From: Lachnospiraceae bacterium V9D3004
GTDB lineage: Bacteria; Bacillota; Clostridia; Lachnospirales; Lachnospiraceae
Reading direction: 5' to 3'
Assembly (NCBI GenBank): GCA_000621985.1
Contig: JHWW01000008.1
Span: 62,001 to 126,000, forward strand
Length of the DNA stretch: 64,000 bases
Position 1 is the stretch's first letter. Each line of letters starts with the position of its first letter. Below are positions 48,375-57,355 of the stretch, one piece after another. The translations under genes and the position numbers were made by a program. The notes below the pieces were generated by a model. The model was not told where the DNA came from, did not search any database, and saw nothing but the letters and a program-made list of their open reading frames with translations.

Positions 48375-49460
48375 ATGAAAGAGACGAAATTCACATGTTT
48401 AGATTTATTTTCAGGAGCTGGTGGATTGTCGAGAGGATTTTATGATGCAGGTTATGATGTTGTGTTGGGAGTAGATTTTGACGAAGCAGCACTTGAAACT
48501 TTTAAGGCAAATCATGGGAATGCAGAGGCAATGAAGCTTGATCTATTTGATCATGCAAATATAGATGTGATTGTAAATTTTTTAGAGGAAAAAGATATTA
48601 AACTTGACGTATTAGTAGGAGGACCACCTTGTCAGGGGTTTTCAATAGCTGGGCCTAGAAACATGGATGATAAAAGAAATTCACTTTATACAGCAATGGT
48701 TAAACTTGCAGATAGAGTAAAGCCACAAGCTGTTGTTTTGGAAAACGTTCCAGGAATGTTGCAGACTAATGGTGGAATTGGTGCCAAAAGAGTCGTAGAA
48801 GATTTTGCAAAAATAGGATATAAGATGATTCCTAAACTGTTATATGCGCCAGATTATGGTTTGCCGCAGATGAGAAAGAGAGTTTTTTTCGTAGGCTTAA
48901 GAGGAAAAGAGAAAGAATTTATATTTCCAGCAGGAACAGTTGATAAGGAGCATTATATAACTTGCGAAGAGGCAATTGGTGACCTACCATCCTTGCAAAC
49001 AGAGAATGGAGAAATAATATATGGAGAAGAGGAGCAAGAATATATAACAGAGCCATTGAATCCTTATCAGAAGAAGATGAGGAAAAATTCGAAAGTAGTA
49101 AGAAACCATATAGGAAGTATTCCGATAGAAAAAACAAAAAAAATGATATCTATGGTTCCGGAAGGAAAAAATTATAAATCGCTTCCAGAAGAGTACAGAG
49201 GTTTATATAAATATCATGAGGCATTAACACGTTATCATAGTAAGAAACCCTCAAATACAATTAATACGGGACACAGATCACATTTTCACTATAAATGGAA
49301 TAGAATACCTACAGTTAGAGAAAGTGCAAGACTTCAAAGTTTTCCGGATGATTTTATTTTTTATGGGAATAAATCACAGCAATATCGTCAGGTTGGAAAT
49401 GCTGTTCCACCTATGCTTGGAGAAGTGGTTGCGAAAGAACTTAAAAAATATCTAGATTAA
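48375..49460 (+). CDS. C5-cytosine DNA methyltransferase, first of two
   Basis: The 361-aa enzyme has the expected motifs in order: I (CLDLFSGAGGLSRGF), IV with catalytic Cys (VGGPPCQGFSIAG), VI (LENVPGML), VIII (MRKRVFFVG), and IX/X (SARLQSFPDDF, QVGNAVPP). It methylates cytosine at C5 in a site set by the region between VIII and IX, which cannot be read from sequence. With the next three genes it forms a restriction-modification operon in which two methyltransferases would protect the two strands of an asymmetric site, as in LlaJI. Confidence 0.93.
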   Translation: MKETKFTCLDLFSGAGGLSRGFYDAGYDVVLGVDFDEAALETFKANHGNAEAMKLDLFDHANIDVIVNFLEEKDIKLDVLVGGPPCQGFSIAGPRNMDDKRNSLYTAMVKLADRVKPQAVVLENVPGMLQTNGGIGAKRVVEDFAKIGYKMIPKLLYAPDYGLPQMRKRVFFVGLRGKEKEFIFPAGTVDKEHYITCEEAIGDLPSLQTENGEIIYGEEEQEYITEPLNPYQKKMRKNSKVVRNHIGSIPIEKTKKMISMVPEGKNYKSLPEEYRGLYKYHEALTRYHSKKPSNTINTGHRSHFHYKWNRIPTVRESARLQSFPDDFIFYGNKSQQYRQVGNAVPPMLGEVVAKELKKYLD

Positions 49461-49475
49461 TTGGAGATGTCTTAA

Positions 49476-50684
49476 ATGATAAAAGTTATTGATTTGTTTG
49501 CTGGCTGTGGTGGTTTGACAGAAGGCTTTATGCAAACTGGAAAATTTAAAGAGGTTGCGGCGGTGGAATGGCTTGTTCCGCAAGTTAATACTCTTAGGAA
49601 TAGATTGAAAACAAAATGGAATGAAAAAGATGCCGATGATAGGGTGATGCATTTCGATATTCAACGAGAAGATGAATTGTTTAAGGGATGGGATGATCCT
49701 GAATTTGGACATGGAAAGGGATTGGATTATTTTGTTAATGAAGAATCGGGAATAGATATGATTATCGGAGGTCCACCTTGTCAAGCGTATTCAGTTGCTG
49801 GACGAGTTCGTGATGAACAAGGAATGAAGGAAGATTATAGAAACTATTTGTTTGAGCATTATCTGAGTGTAGTAAACAGATATAAGCCTAAGTTTTTTAT
49901 CTTTGAAAACGTTCCGGGAATTTTAAGTGCTGCTCCGTCTGGTACTCCAATTACTGAATTGATAAAAGAAGGGTTTGAGAGTATTGGATATGAAATATTA
50001 GATGATTTAAAGCTGGCTCAAGTTAATGCGGCCGATTATGGAGTGCCTCAAAATAGAAATAGGGTTATTATATTGGGCATTAACAAGAATAAAGTTCCGA
50101 AATATAAAAAAGTGCTTGATGATTTTTATAAGGTTATTTTGCCAAAATACAAATGGGATCATGTGGTTACGGTTAGAGAAGCGATAGGTGATTTACCAAA
50201 ATGTAAACCGTACTTTGATGAGGAACATCACGCGAAGCGAAAATCACACGAAACACCGGAGTGCGATATATCAATGCATATTCCGCGATATAGTAATTTG
50301 CGTGATATGGACACTTTTAGAATTCTTGAAGAAGATATTGCTAGTGGTGAACGAAAATATGATAGTAAAGCAATCAGTAAATTGTATGAAGAAAAGGTGG
50401 GTTCAAAATCTCCGATTCATAGGTATCATGTTCTTGAACCTGATGAGCCTAGTACAACAATAATTGCTCATTTATATAAAGATGGAAATAGGTTTATTCA
50501 TTATGATGAGACACAACAGCGCACAATTACACCTAGAGAGGCGGCACGCTTGCAATCGTTTCCAGATGATTTTGAATTCTTAGGAAGTAGAGGAAATGCC
50601 TATCAGATGATAGGAAATGCCGTTCCACCGTTGTTGGCGAATGCAATAGCAAAAGCGATATTAGAATTATGGAAGGAGGCATAG
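49476..50684 (+). CDS. C5-cytosine DNA methyltransferase, second of two
   Basis: The 402-aa enzyme has motifs I (VIDLFAGCGGLTEGF), IV (IGGPPCQAYSVAG), VI (FENVPGIL), VIII (PQNRNRVIILG), IX (EAARLQSFPDDF) and X (MIGNAVPPLLANAIAKAI). Its variable region differs clearly from the first enzyme, consistent with a different strand or site. It starts 15 bp after the first methyltransferase and ends 3 bp before the McrB-like gene. Confidence 0.93.
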   Translation: MIKVIDLFAGCGGLTEGFMQTGKFKEVAAVEWLVPQVNTLRNRLKTKWNEKDADDRVMHFDIQREDELFKGWDDPEFGHGKGLDYFVNEESGIDMIIGGPPCQAYSVAGRVRDEQGMKEDYRNYLFEHYLSVVNRYKPKFFIFENVPGILSAAPSGTPITELIKEGFESIGYEILDDLKLAQVNAADYGVPQNRNRVIILGINKNKVPKYKKVLDDFYKVILPKYKWDHVVTVREAIGDLPKCKPYFDEEHHAKRKSHETPECDISMHIPRYSNLRDMDTFRILEEDIASGERKYDSKAISKLYEEKVGSKSPIHRYHVLEPDEPSTTIIAHLYKDGNRFIHYDETQQRTITPREAARLQSFPDDFEFLGSRGNAYQMIGNAVPPLLANAIAKAILELWKEA

Positions 50685-50687
50685 GTT

Positions 50688-53129
50688 TTGTTTCACTATC
50701 TATTTACAAATGATTTAAGAATTACAAGATTAAATGAAGCATTGGTTGAAGCTGGAACATGTTTTAAAAATGGCACTGTTCCAAGTGCTACTGAGGACAA
50801 AAACGCAAATAACAATATGAACACGTTAGGATTTTATTTTAATTTGACGAGAGATAGCAATTGCGCTATTGCTTCGTCAAACGGAGATATAAGACGTGTT
50901 GTTTTGAATTTTATCAAGAAATTCCAGTTCCCAAACCCTCGTACAAGTGCATCATATAATGATGCTATTAGAGATGGCATAACAATTGCACCAATGAGAT
51001 TAATACTTCAGACTTTATATATGATGGGGATGATGGATCCTGAAAATGCATATTTGTCACGTAGGGAAATTGCAGATTATATATTTTTTAATGAGGAAAT
51101 AGCTAAAACCATAACTCCAGATACTGCAAGTTTGGCAAGAAAAATATTGGATTCTAGAGTTGATGATGTAATTTATGATATTGAAGATGATTTGAAACTG
51201 AATGCAAAAGGCTGTTATTGGAAGCAGTGCAAACGTCAGGTTAGAGAAATGGTTAAGACACTGGTGTGGGCAGGATGTGTAGTTGAGAATGAAGATTCGA
51301 CAATAAGAATACGTCATAATGATCTTACTATGGAGAACAAAGCGGATCTGTTTGAAATCATCACATATTCGGGATTCTGGAAAACAGATGATGACAGTGA
51401 TTTTAATAAGATAAAGCAATCGTATCAAAAGTATATGGATATTTCAAAAGAGGATGTATTGGAACAAGGGAAGGCATCAAAAGCAGATGTCTTATCGCCT
51501 GAATGGTTTAGGGAAAAAGCAAAGTTATTAGAAGGATTCGACGAAAAAGTAAAACCATTATATACAGACTTTAGTGAACGATATAGCCCGGAGAAGTTAG
51601 CAAAACTTGATGGTTTAGATGTATTGTCTACAATTTTTTTGAATCCATATAATAAAAAAAGTATGTGTTATGAGATGGAATATGACAAAGATAATAGACA
51701 TTTCTTTGGAAGTATAAAGTCAGGTACCGCATATAAGTATGGCTTGCATTACAGTAAAGCAAATAAATCTTGGGCAACAGGAACGCATGTGAATCCAGAA
51801 TTTCTAAGTGAAGCTGATGCAATTGAGTTAGGCGAAGAAATTAGAGATTATTTGGTGAAAGGAGCGGCCGTTCTAAAAAAATATGGGGAGTTAAAAAGTT
51901 CGCAAGACTTTGATAATGCATATGAAGAATTGGTAAATGTTACAGCTGGTTATATTAATAAGATATGGTTTTTAAAATATTATCATATGATGTTTCCAGA
52001 TTTGTTTCCTCCAATTTATAGTTCGGATGCACAGAACACTACATTAAAGGTTATTGGAAAAACTGCTAAAGATAATAATCCATTTTCTAGACTAAGCGAA
52101 ATGGAAGAGTTTGTTAATGAGTGTGGCATTTCAAATGCTTTATTTAATCATATTATATGGTTTTATGCAGTGAGTGAAAATACGGATAATGAGGAGGAAA
52201 AGCCAGAAATGAAGAATTGTCTAAATATAATCAGGGAGCCAAGAGACAATAAATTACATCCATTAAACTTCATAGTATATGGCGCGCCAGGGACAGGAAA
52301 AACGTATTCGATGGCAGAATATGCATTATCAATAGTTGACAATGTGACTATTGAAACATTTAGGGCAGATCATAAAAGAAGAGTGGACGTTATAAAGCGA
52401 TACAACGAGCTGATAAAAGAAGGACAAGTTGTCTTTACTACTTTCCATCAGAACTATGGTTATGAAGAATTCATACAAGGATTACGTCCAGATAAAGAAA
52501 GCGATAGTTTATCTTTCACAGTGGTGGATGGCGTATTTAAAACAATTGCAGATACTGCATTAAATGATATGTCTGGGAAAAACTATGTGATTATTATTGA
52601 TGAGATAAATCGTGCAAATATTTCAAAGGTATTTGGCGAATTAATTACGTTGATAGAAGAAGATAAGAGATGGGGCGAGATTAATCAAACATGCGCGACA
52701 TTACAGTCCGGGGATGTTTTTGCGGTTCCAAATAATTTGTATATCGTTGGAACAATGAATTCTGCGGATAAATCGATTTCTCTAATTGATGCGGCATTAC
52801 GTCGCCGATTCGATTTTATCGAACAGAAACCAGACGCTTCATTGGTTGGAGATGCATTGCTAAAATCTTTCTTGTTGAATCTTAATAATATTCTTGTTGA
52901 GGAGTTGGATAGTACAGACTTATTGGTGGGACATTCATATTTCATTAATAAAAACGAGCAAGATTTGTGTGGAATATTGAATAATAATATAATCCCATTG
53001 CTGTACGAGTATTTTTACGATAATCGTAAAAAGGTTGCAAGTGTTTTGGTGAAGGCAATAAAAGAATCAGGAGCAAAAGTAGAACTAGTAGATGAAAAAG
53101 TCGGAAGACTAAAGGTAAAGGATGAGTGA
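50688..53129 (+). CDS. McrB-like AAA+ restriction subunit (R1.LlaJI type)
   Basis: The 813-aa protein starts at TTG, 9 bp after AAGGAGG. The C-terminal AAA+ motor has Walker A VYGAPGTGKTYS (about residues 528-539), Walker B VIIIDEINRANISKVFGE (about 635-652) and the McrB-type sensor/arginine region NSADKSISLIDAALRRRFDF. The ~500 N-terminal residues are unlike the McrB methyl-reader and probably bind the target site, as in R1.LlaJI. The protein should hydrolyse nucleotide and translocate on DNA to activate the McrC-like nuclease. Its end overlaps the next gene by 8 bp. Confidence 0.85.
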   Translation: MFHYLFTNDLRITRLNEALVEAGTCFKNGTVPSATEDKNANNNMNTLGFYFNLTRDSNCAIASSNGDIRRVVLNFIKKFQFPNPRTSASYNDAIRDGITIAPMRLILQTLYMMGMMDPENAYLSRREIADYIFFNEEIAKTITPDTASLARKILDSRVDDVIYDIEDDLKLNAKGCYWKQCKRQVREMVKTLVWAGCVVENEDSTIRIRHNDLTMENKADLFEIITYSGFWKTDDDSDFNKIKQSYQKYMDISKEDVLEQGKASKADVLSPEWFREKAKLLEGFDEKVKPLYTDFSERYSPEKLAKLDGLDVLSTIFLNPYNKKSMCYEMEYDKDNRHFFGSIKSGTAYKYGLHYSKANKSWATGTHVNPEFLSEADAIELGEEIRDYLVKGAAVLKKYGELKSSQDFDNAYEELVNVTAGYINKIWFLKYYHMMFPDLFPPIYSSDAQNTTLKVIGKTAKDNNPFSRLSEMEEFVNECGISNALFNHIIWFYAVSENTDNEEEKPEMKNCLNIIREPRDNKLHPLNFIVYGAPGTGKTYSMAEYALSIVDNVTIETFRADHKRRVDVIKRYNELIKEGQVVFTTFHQNYGYEEFIQGLRPDKESDSLSFTVVDGVFKTIADTALNDMSGKNYVIIIDEINRANISKVFGELITLIEEDKRWGEINQTCATLQSGDVFAVPNNLYIVGTMNSADKSISLIDAALRRRFDFIEQKPDASLVGDALLKSFLLNLNNILVEELDSTDLLVGHSYFINKNEQDLCGILNNNIIPLLYEYFYDNRKKVASVLVKAIKESGAKVELVDEKVGRLKVKDE

Positions 53130-54630
53130 TATGGTTCTTGACAGGTATGAGTATAGCAAAATTTCAAATGCAAAATTGCCTGTTTCTTGGCAAAGTCAGT
53201 CATCATTAGAAGAACTGTCTGATTTTCTACAGCAGAATTGGGAGCAACGATCGGTTTTTTATGAAGACGGCGAAGTAAAAAGTCAGCAACAGTTCATAGA
53301 TTTTCTTGGGGCTGGCGGTATACGTACGAAAAAGTATATAGGAACTATCGTGTTTAAGGGCGAGCAACTTAATATATATCCTAGAGTGTTTAGTACGGAA
53401 AAAGACGATCATGATACGGACGAACTAACACAAAAGCATATGATGCTTAATTTAGTTAAGTGGATAGAATACTGTAATAAACTAAATTACCCGTTTATTA
53501 ACATTTCTAGTGAATTGGATGATTCAGAGAATTTAAAGGAACTTTTTATTACTTTATATATTGGTTACGTACGAACTGCTATAGAAAGAGGACTTTATTA
53601 TCGCTATGTTGATGAAACGGAAGATTGTTCAAGTATAAAAGGAAAGTTTGATATAAAGGATTATCTGATATCAAAAATTCCGGAGGGAAGGGCAGATAAG
53701 TTTAGCTGTACGTATTCTAAGTTTGAATTTGATAATAAAGTCAATCAAATTATTAAGTGTACGTGTAAATTACTTATTAACATGACGACAAAAAGAAACC
53801 AAAAGGTATTGAGAACAATCTTAACACGTTTAAATGAGGTTTCTGATGTTAAATGTACACCAAATGATTGTAATGGTATTCGCTTGAGTAAGATGCATAG
53901 GCATTATGACATTATTATTAGCATGAGCAAAATGTTTCTGCTTAATAAGGTGACAAATTATTCAGTGGACTCTAATGAGTCATTTTGCTTTTTGTTTCCT
54001 ACAGATATTTTATTTGAAGGATTTATTGGTGGCTTTATAAAAGAGGTTTTAGCACAATACGGAGGCAAGGTAACGCTTCAGGAAAGTAGGATGAGTCTTG
54101 TAGAAAAGATTATCTATAAAGGTAAAACAAGTGGAGCGGCTTTCAAAATGAGGCATGATATTCTTGCGGAATATGCAGATAGGATTTTTGTTTTAGACAC
54201 AAAATACAAGGAAATGTCAAGATTTGAAGATAACCCAGAGTATGAGGAAACTATCAATAAGGAAGCGCATCAAAGTGATCTGTACCAAGTGCTGGAATAT
54301 GCAAGAAAACGTGATATTGAAGACGTTTATCTATTATATCCGATGTATAGATATGAAGAAAAGGAAATGGAATTTCCTATAGCTGTCAGTGAAAGTCCTT
54401 CCGGTGATATAAATGTTCACTTTATAAGATTACCTTTTATATATGAGGAAAATCAGGAAGAAAAAACAAACAGTCAATTGACAGAAGTAATAGAAAGCAT
54501 ATTTGAAGTGGATTACATGGTTAATCTTAATAATGGAGAAAGTGTTTTGGTTCAAAGCGAGTCTGCAAATAGTGAACAAAACAAACGTGTTTATGGTTCG
54601 ATGACAAAGAAAATGTATGGGGAAGAATAA
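53122..54630 (+). CDS. McrC-like restriction endonuclease subunit (R2.LlaJI type)
   Basis: The 502-aa McrC family protein has an N-terminal beta-rich McrB-contact region (TKKYIGTIVFKGEQLNIYPR). A PD-(D/E)xK nuclease core lies near residues 335-365 (HDILAEYADRIFVLDTKYKE, with D, D and K in the expected pattern). It cuts DNA when driven by the McrB-like partner. Its start lies within the end of that gene (ATGAGTGAT), showing coupled translation. The last ~60 residues are acidic and may be variable. A bidirectional terminator follows immediately. Confidence 0.87.
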   Translation: MSDMVLDRYEYSKISNAKLPVSWQSQSSLEELSDFLQQNWEQRSVFYEDGEVKSQQQFIDFLGAGGIRTKKYIGTIVFKGEQLNIYPRVFSTEKDDHDTDELTQKHMMLNLVKWIEYCNKLNYPFINISSELDDSENLKELFITLYIGYVRTAIERGLYYRYVDETEDCSSIKGKFDIKDYLISKIPEGRADKFSCTYSKFEFDNKVNQIIKCTCKLLINMTTKRNQKVLRTILTRLNEVSDVKCTPNDCNGIRLSKMHRHYDIIISMSKMFLLNKVTNYSVDSNESFCFLFPTDILFEGFIGGFIKEVLAQYGGKVTLQESRMSLVEKIIYKGKTSGAAFKMRHDILAEYADRIFVLDTKYKEMSRFEDNPEYEETINKEAHQSDLYQVLEYARKRDIEDVYLLYPMYRYEEKEMEFPIAVSESPSGDINVHFIRLPFIYEENQEEKTNSQLTEVIESIFEVDYMVNLNNGESVLVQSESANSEQNKRVYGSMTKKMYGEE

Positions 54631-54631
54631 G

Positions 54632-54669
54632 AAAAAATGGCCTGGGCGATTAAGCCCAAGCCATTTTTT
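54632..54669. terminator. Bidirectional terminator between McrC and relaxase genes
   Basis: An A-rich arm (54632-54647) pairs with a T-ending arm (54654-54669) through TGGC.TGGGC/GCCCA.GCCA with one mismatch, flanked by A and T runs. It serves the convergent mcrC-like and mobA-like genes. Confidence 0.88.
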
Positions 54670-56264
54670 TATCTTCTGCGACCGCGTCTTACAATGTTGT
54701 GGTCAATCGGCTGACAGCCATGAGATTCTTCCAAGGATTTCATTGTGGAAGGTACATTACTAAGCATCTTATCCGCGGTGGCAAGTGCGGTTGTGAAGCT
54801 GTCTGCTACTTCTTCTTTTGTTAACTCAAATTCATTTGAAGTCAAAGCTCTTAGCATATCGACTTCTTTTTCTGGGCGGAAAGTGTTCCGCTTAGACTGA
54901 GCCAATGCAAGAATCATAGGGGAAGTTGACTTGATTAACTCGGAAAGTTCATCAAGCAGTCTATATTCGTCCTGATATTCAAGAGTTATCTGCTTATCAA
55001 TCCACGAATCCGTTCCCTGAGATGGAAGGTACTGAGTTCTAAGTGTGTGATCGATTGCGGCAATTCTAGTGCGGATATCTTCAATATGCTCTGCCACCCT
55101 ATCTGCTTCTGATTCAAGAGTATTGCTCTTTAGTCCACTTCCGAAACCGAAAGACCTAAGCTGTTCAAGGCAGTGACTAAAGGTTTCGCGGAGCTTTTTA
55201 CCCCAGTCAACGATTCCTCTAGTTCGTTTCGCTGTTTCATCAACTCTTCGGTCAAGTCTCTCAACTGCCCATTCTCCGTAAGAGCCGTTTCCAGGCTTTC
55301 CTCCAACTGTGCTATTCTTTTCTGCTGACGTTCTATGGTCTGCATCTGGGTTAGAGTATTCTTCTGTAGCTTCTCGTACTGTTTTTTCCAATACTTTGCG
55401 TTCTCGTTTTCCTTCGTCTGTGATAGCAGTCCGCTCTGCCTGAACTGTTCTGTTTCTGTTAAAAGCATCTTCTAAAACCTCCTTTGATAATTCGATACTA
55501 TATGTTTCTGCTAAGTTCTTATCTCTAAAAGATTTGCCGGATTCGATATGTGTAAAGGTGATGTACTTCCTATTATCTTCCCACTTTACTTCATATCCGT
55601 ACGTTTCCATCTGTGAGATAAATTCTTCTTTGCTTGGTGCAGTAGTCATACAAGCAAGTACTGCACTGATGCAATCTGTTTTTAAACTCTTCTTTCCATC
55701 AGTAGTCATAAGACGATAATCTCTCTTATCGTAGGAACGGATAGTTCCTTCTTCGATATCAGATCCATCAAAGTGTTTTCCTTTGACACAGACAGATAAG
55801 CCATGAGCTTCACAGATTTCATCATTAATCTTTTTCATCTGTTTAAAGTCTGATTTGGACAGATGAACTTTACTTCCGTCAATGCTGTTTACGGAATTTA
55901 CCACTACATGGCAGTGACAATGATCGGAGTCGATGTGGCTCGCAAGAGCACAAGTAAATCCGGGGAAACATCGTTCTGCCCATTCTTTACCAACAAGTAA
56001 AGTCTCTTCTGGAGTTATCTTTTCATCTGGATGAAAGGATATGACGAAGTGCTTATACTGTCGTCCTCCAGTCTTATTCCAAAATTTTTTTATTTCTTTG
56101 AACTGCTGATACACAAGATCGGCAGTAACCTTTTCTTCAAAATAATCTCCGGTTACAAGCTTAAGTTCTTCAGTGACTTTCTTATCTTTGTAGATATAGT
56201 CAAGGGTGTTGCTTAATGCTGCTGAAGATTTAGCTCTCGTATTAATAGCTTTAACGACTGACAT
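54669..56264 (-). CDS. MOBP-type relaxase (MobA/VirD2-like)
   Basis: The 531-aa relaxase domain occupies residues 1-250. It has an N-terminal region with candidate catalytic Tyr in NTLDYIYKDK and the metal-binding histidine cluster ASHIDSDHCHCHVVVNSVN (about 106-124). It nicks oriT and leads the strand into a recipient through a helper's secretion system. The C-terminal half is charged and helical. ATG is 9 bp after AAAGGAGG and overlaps the end of mobC by 52 bp. A second gene is nested in another frame within this one (55130-55468). Confidence 0.9.
   Translation of the reverse strand: MSVVKAINTRAKSSAALSNTLDYIYKDKKVTEELKLVTGDYFEEKVTADLVYQQFKEIKKFWNKTGGRQYKHFVISFHPDEKITPEETLLVGKEWAERCFPGFTCALASHIDSDHCHCHVVVNSVNSIDGSKVHLSKSDFKQMKKINDEICEAHGLSVCVKGKHFDGSDIEEGTIRSYDKRDYRLMTTDGKKSLKTDCISAVLACMTTAPSKEEFISQMETYGYEVKWEDNRKYITFTHIESGKSFRDKNLAETYSIELSKEVLEDAFNRNRTVQAERTAITDEGKRERKVLEKTVREATEEYSNPDADHRTSAEKNSTVGGKPGNGSYGEWAVERLDRRVDETAKRTRGIVDWGKKLRETFSHCLEQLRSFGFGSGLKSNTLESEADRVAEHIEDIRTRIAAIDHTLRTQYLPSQGTDSWIDKQITLEYQDEYRLLDELSELIKSTSPMILALAQSKRNTFRPEKEVDMLRALTSNEFELTKEEVADSFTTALATADKMLSNVPSTMKSLEESHGCQPIDHNIVRRGRRR
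55130..55468 (-). CDS. Coiled-coil protein nested out of frame inside the relaxase gene (112 aa)
   Basis: The ATG (55466-55468) is preceded 9 bp upstream by a perfect AAAGGAGG (55478-55485) that lies within relaxase coding DNA. The product is almost entirely heptad-like (KYWKKQYEKLQKNTLTQMQT, then LEESLETALTENGQLRDLTE). The layout recalls ColE1-type plasmids, where mbeB and mbeD lie inside mbeA and encode small helical relaxosome helpers. The strong ribosome site and natural coiled-coil pattern argue for a real gene rather than a shadow frame. Confidence 0.7.
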   Translation of the reverse strand: MLLTETEQFRQSGLLSQTKENENAKYWKKQYEKLQKNTLTQMQTIERQQKRIAQLEESLETALTENGQLRDLTEELMKQRNELEESLTGVKSSAKPLVTALNSLGLSVSEVD

Positions 56265-56617
56265 AGTGGCAATACCTCCTTTCCGGTTTCATGTACATCG
56301 TTTGCAAGTTCCTTGAGTTCATTTTCATTGGCTGGCTGATTATATGTATTTGCAATCTTAGCCATCTGGTTACAATTGATGCCAATACCTTTGAACTGAT
56401 TTAAAAGTTCCGTAAGCTCGGACAAGAGCTTCGGGATATCTTTTAAAGCTTCTGGATTGGCAAGCGTTGCTCCTAGTGTTGCGTTGATAAGGTAGGTCTG
56501 TTTATTCAGACCGGATTCTGTTACAAGTTTGGTTAACTTTCGATACTCTTCATCGTTCATATAGAAGTTAACCTGATGATTTCTTGTTCTGTTCTTTTTT
56601 GCAGTTTTTGTTCCCAT
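56213..56617 (-). CDS. mobC: MobC-like relaxosome accessory protein
   Basis: The 134-aa protein has a ribbon-helix-helix start (RNHQVNFYMNDEEYRKLTKL) and the MobC signature region (LNQFKGIGINCNQMAKIANT). It binds near oriT and helps the relaxase open the strands. The ATG at 56617 is chosen since AAAGGAG sits at the right distance. An ATG three codons upstream touches the ribosome site. It overlaps the relaxase start by 52 bp, so both are one operon. Confidence 0.85.
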   Translation of the reverse strand: MGTKTAKKNRTRNHQVNFYMNDEEYRKLTKLVTESGLNKQTYLINATLGATLANPEALKDIPKLLSELTELLNQFKGIGINCNQMAKIANTYNQPANENELKELANDVHETGKEVLPLCQSLKLLIRELNLQQH

Positions 56618-57355
56618 GTGTATCATCTCCTTTCAAAATTGTGCGGAACAAATCGATTACAAATGATTGGATTGATAGGATGGAAACATTCCATTTGTGA
56701 GCGACCGGGTTATCCAAAAGGGGCGGAGCTCCTTTGGCGGGATGCAAGGGCAGAGCCCTTAATTCTCTTAGTAGGGAATGGGATAAAACCGATGGGACAG
56801 TTTTCTGACTGTTATTAGGTCGGTTTTTCGTCCATTACCGGATAAGAGGATGTGCTCTAGGGGACGGGGGAATGAAAGTCCCCAGTGGGTTCCAAGGGCT
56901 AGCCCTGGCAAGCTACCGAAGTGAAACGAGGGTACCACGCGACTAGGAACGATAGTGACTAGTCAAAGTGGGTAGCTTGCCTATTATTCTGAAAATATAT
57001 ACAGGGCTGCAGATAATCTGCTGTGTAAATGCCCTGTGAGTAACAAATCAGAATAATGGTGGATTGGTAGGCCGCTGTATTCCTTGGATAAGTGGAATTG
57101 GCACACGGATGTGTAGTCAAATTCCGCTGATAATTTCATTAAGCGGACTACATGTCGCAATCTCCAGTTGGATGAATATGATTATTAGAAAGACCAATGT
57201 TGCTGATATCAGTTAGATATCTTTAGGTGATATCAGTTAGATATCAGCAGAGTTTCTTTGGCTTGAACAGAGTTCTTAAATAGATATTTGATATACACTG
57301 TAGAATCTGTGCGAGTGCTTTTCTTTCTTTACTTCCCTGGGGGACAGGGTAATTA
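56618..57355. other. 738-bp non-coding right end: probable oriT, dense in hairpins
   Basis: No convincing gene is seen. Perfect or near-perfect stems follow one another: AAGGGC/GCCCTT (about 56747-56761), AAAACCGA/TCGGTTTT with inner ACAGT/ACTGT (about 56786-56827), GGGGAC/GTCCCC (about 56859-56883), AGGGCTAGCCCT (56895-56906), GGCAAGCTACC/GGTAGCTTGCC (56907-56917, 56971-56981) enclosing GACTAG/CTAGTC, ATTATTCTGA/TCAGAATAAT (56983-57057) enclosing ACAGGGC/GCCCTGT and GCAGAT/ATCTGC, and TCCGCT/AGCGGA near 57122-57145. Lying directly upstream of mobC, it probably contains oriT. The nested folds could also be a structured RNA. Confidence 0.55.
57204..57245. repeat. Two 18-bp direct repeats near the right end
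   Basis: TGATATCAGTTAGATATC occurs at 57204-57221 and 57228-57245. Each unit is itself symmetric (GATATC on both sides of AGTTA). Placed about 110 bp from the right junction, they may be recombinase arm sites or a parC-like site for the ParR-like protein. Confidence 0.6.
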
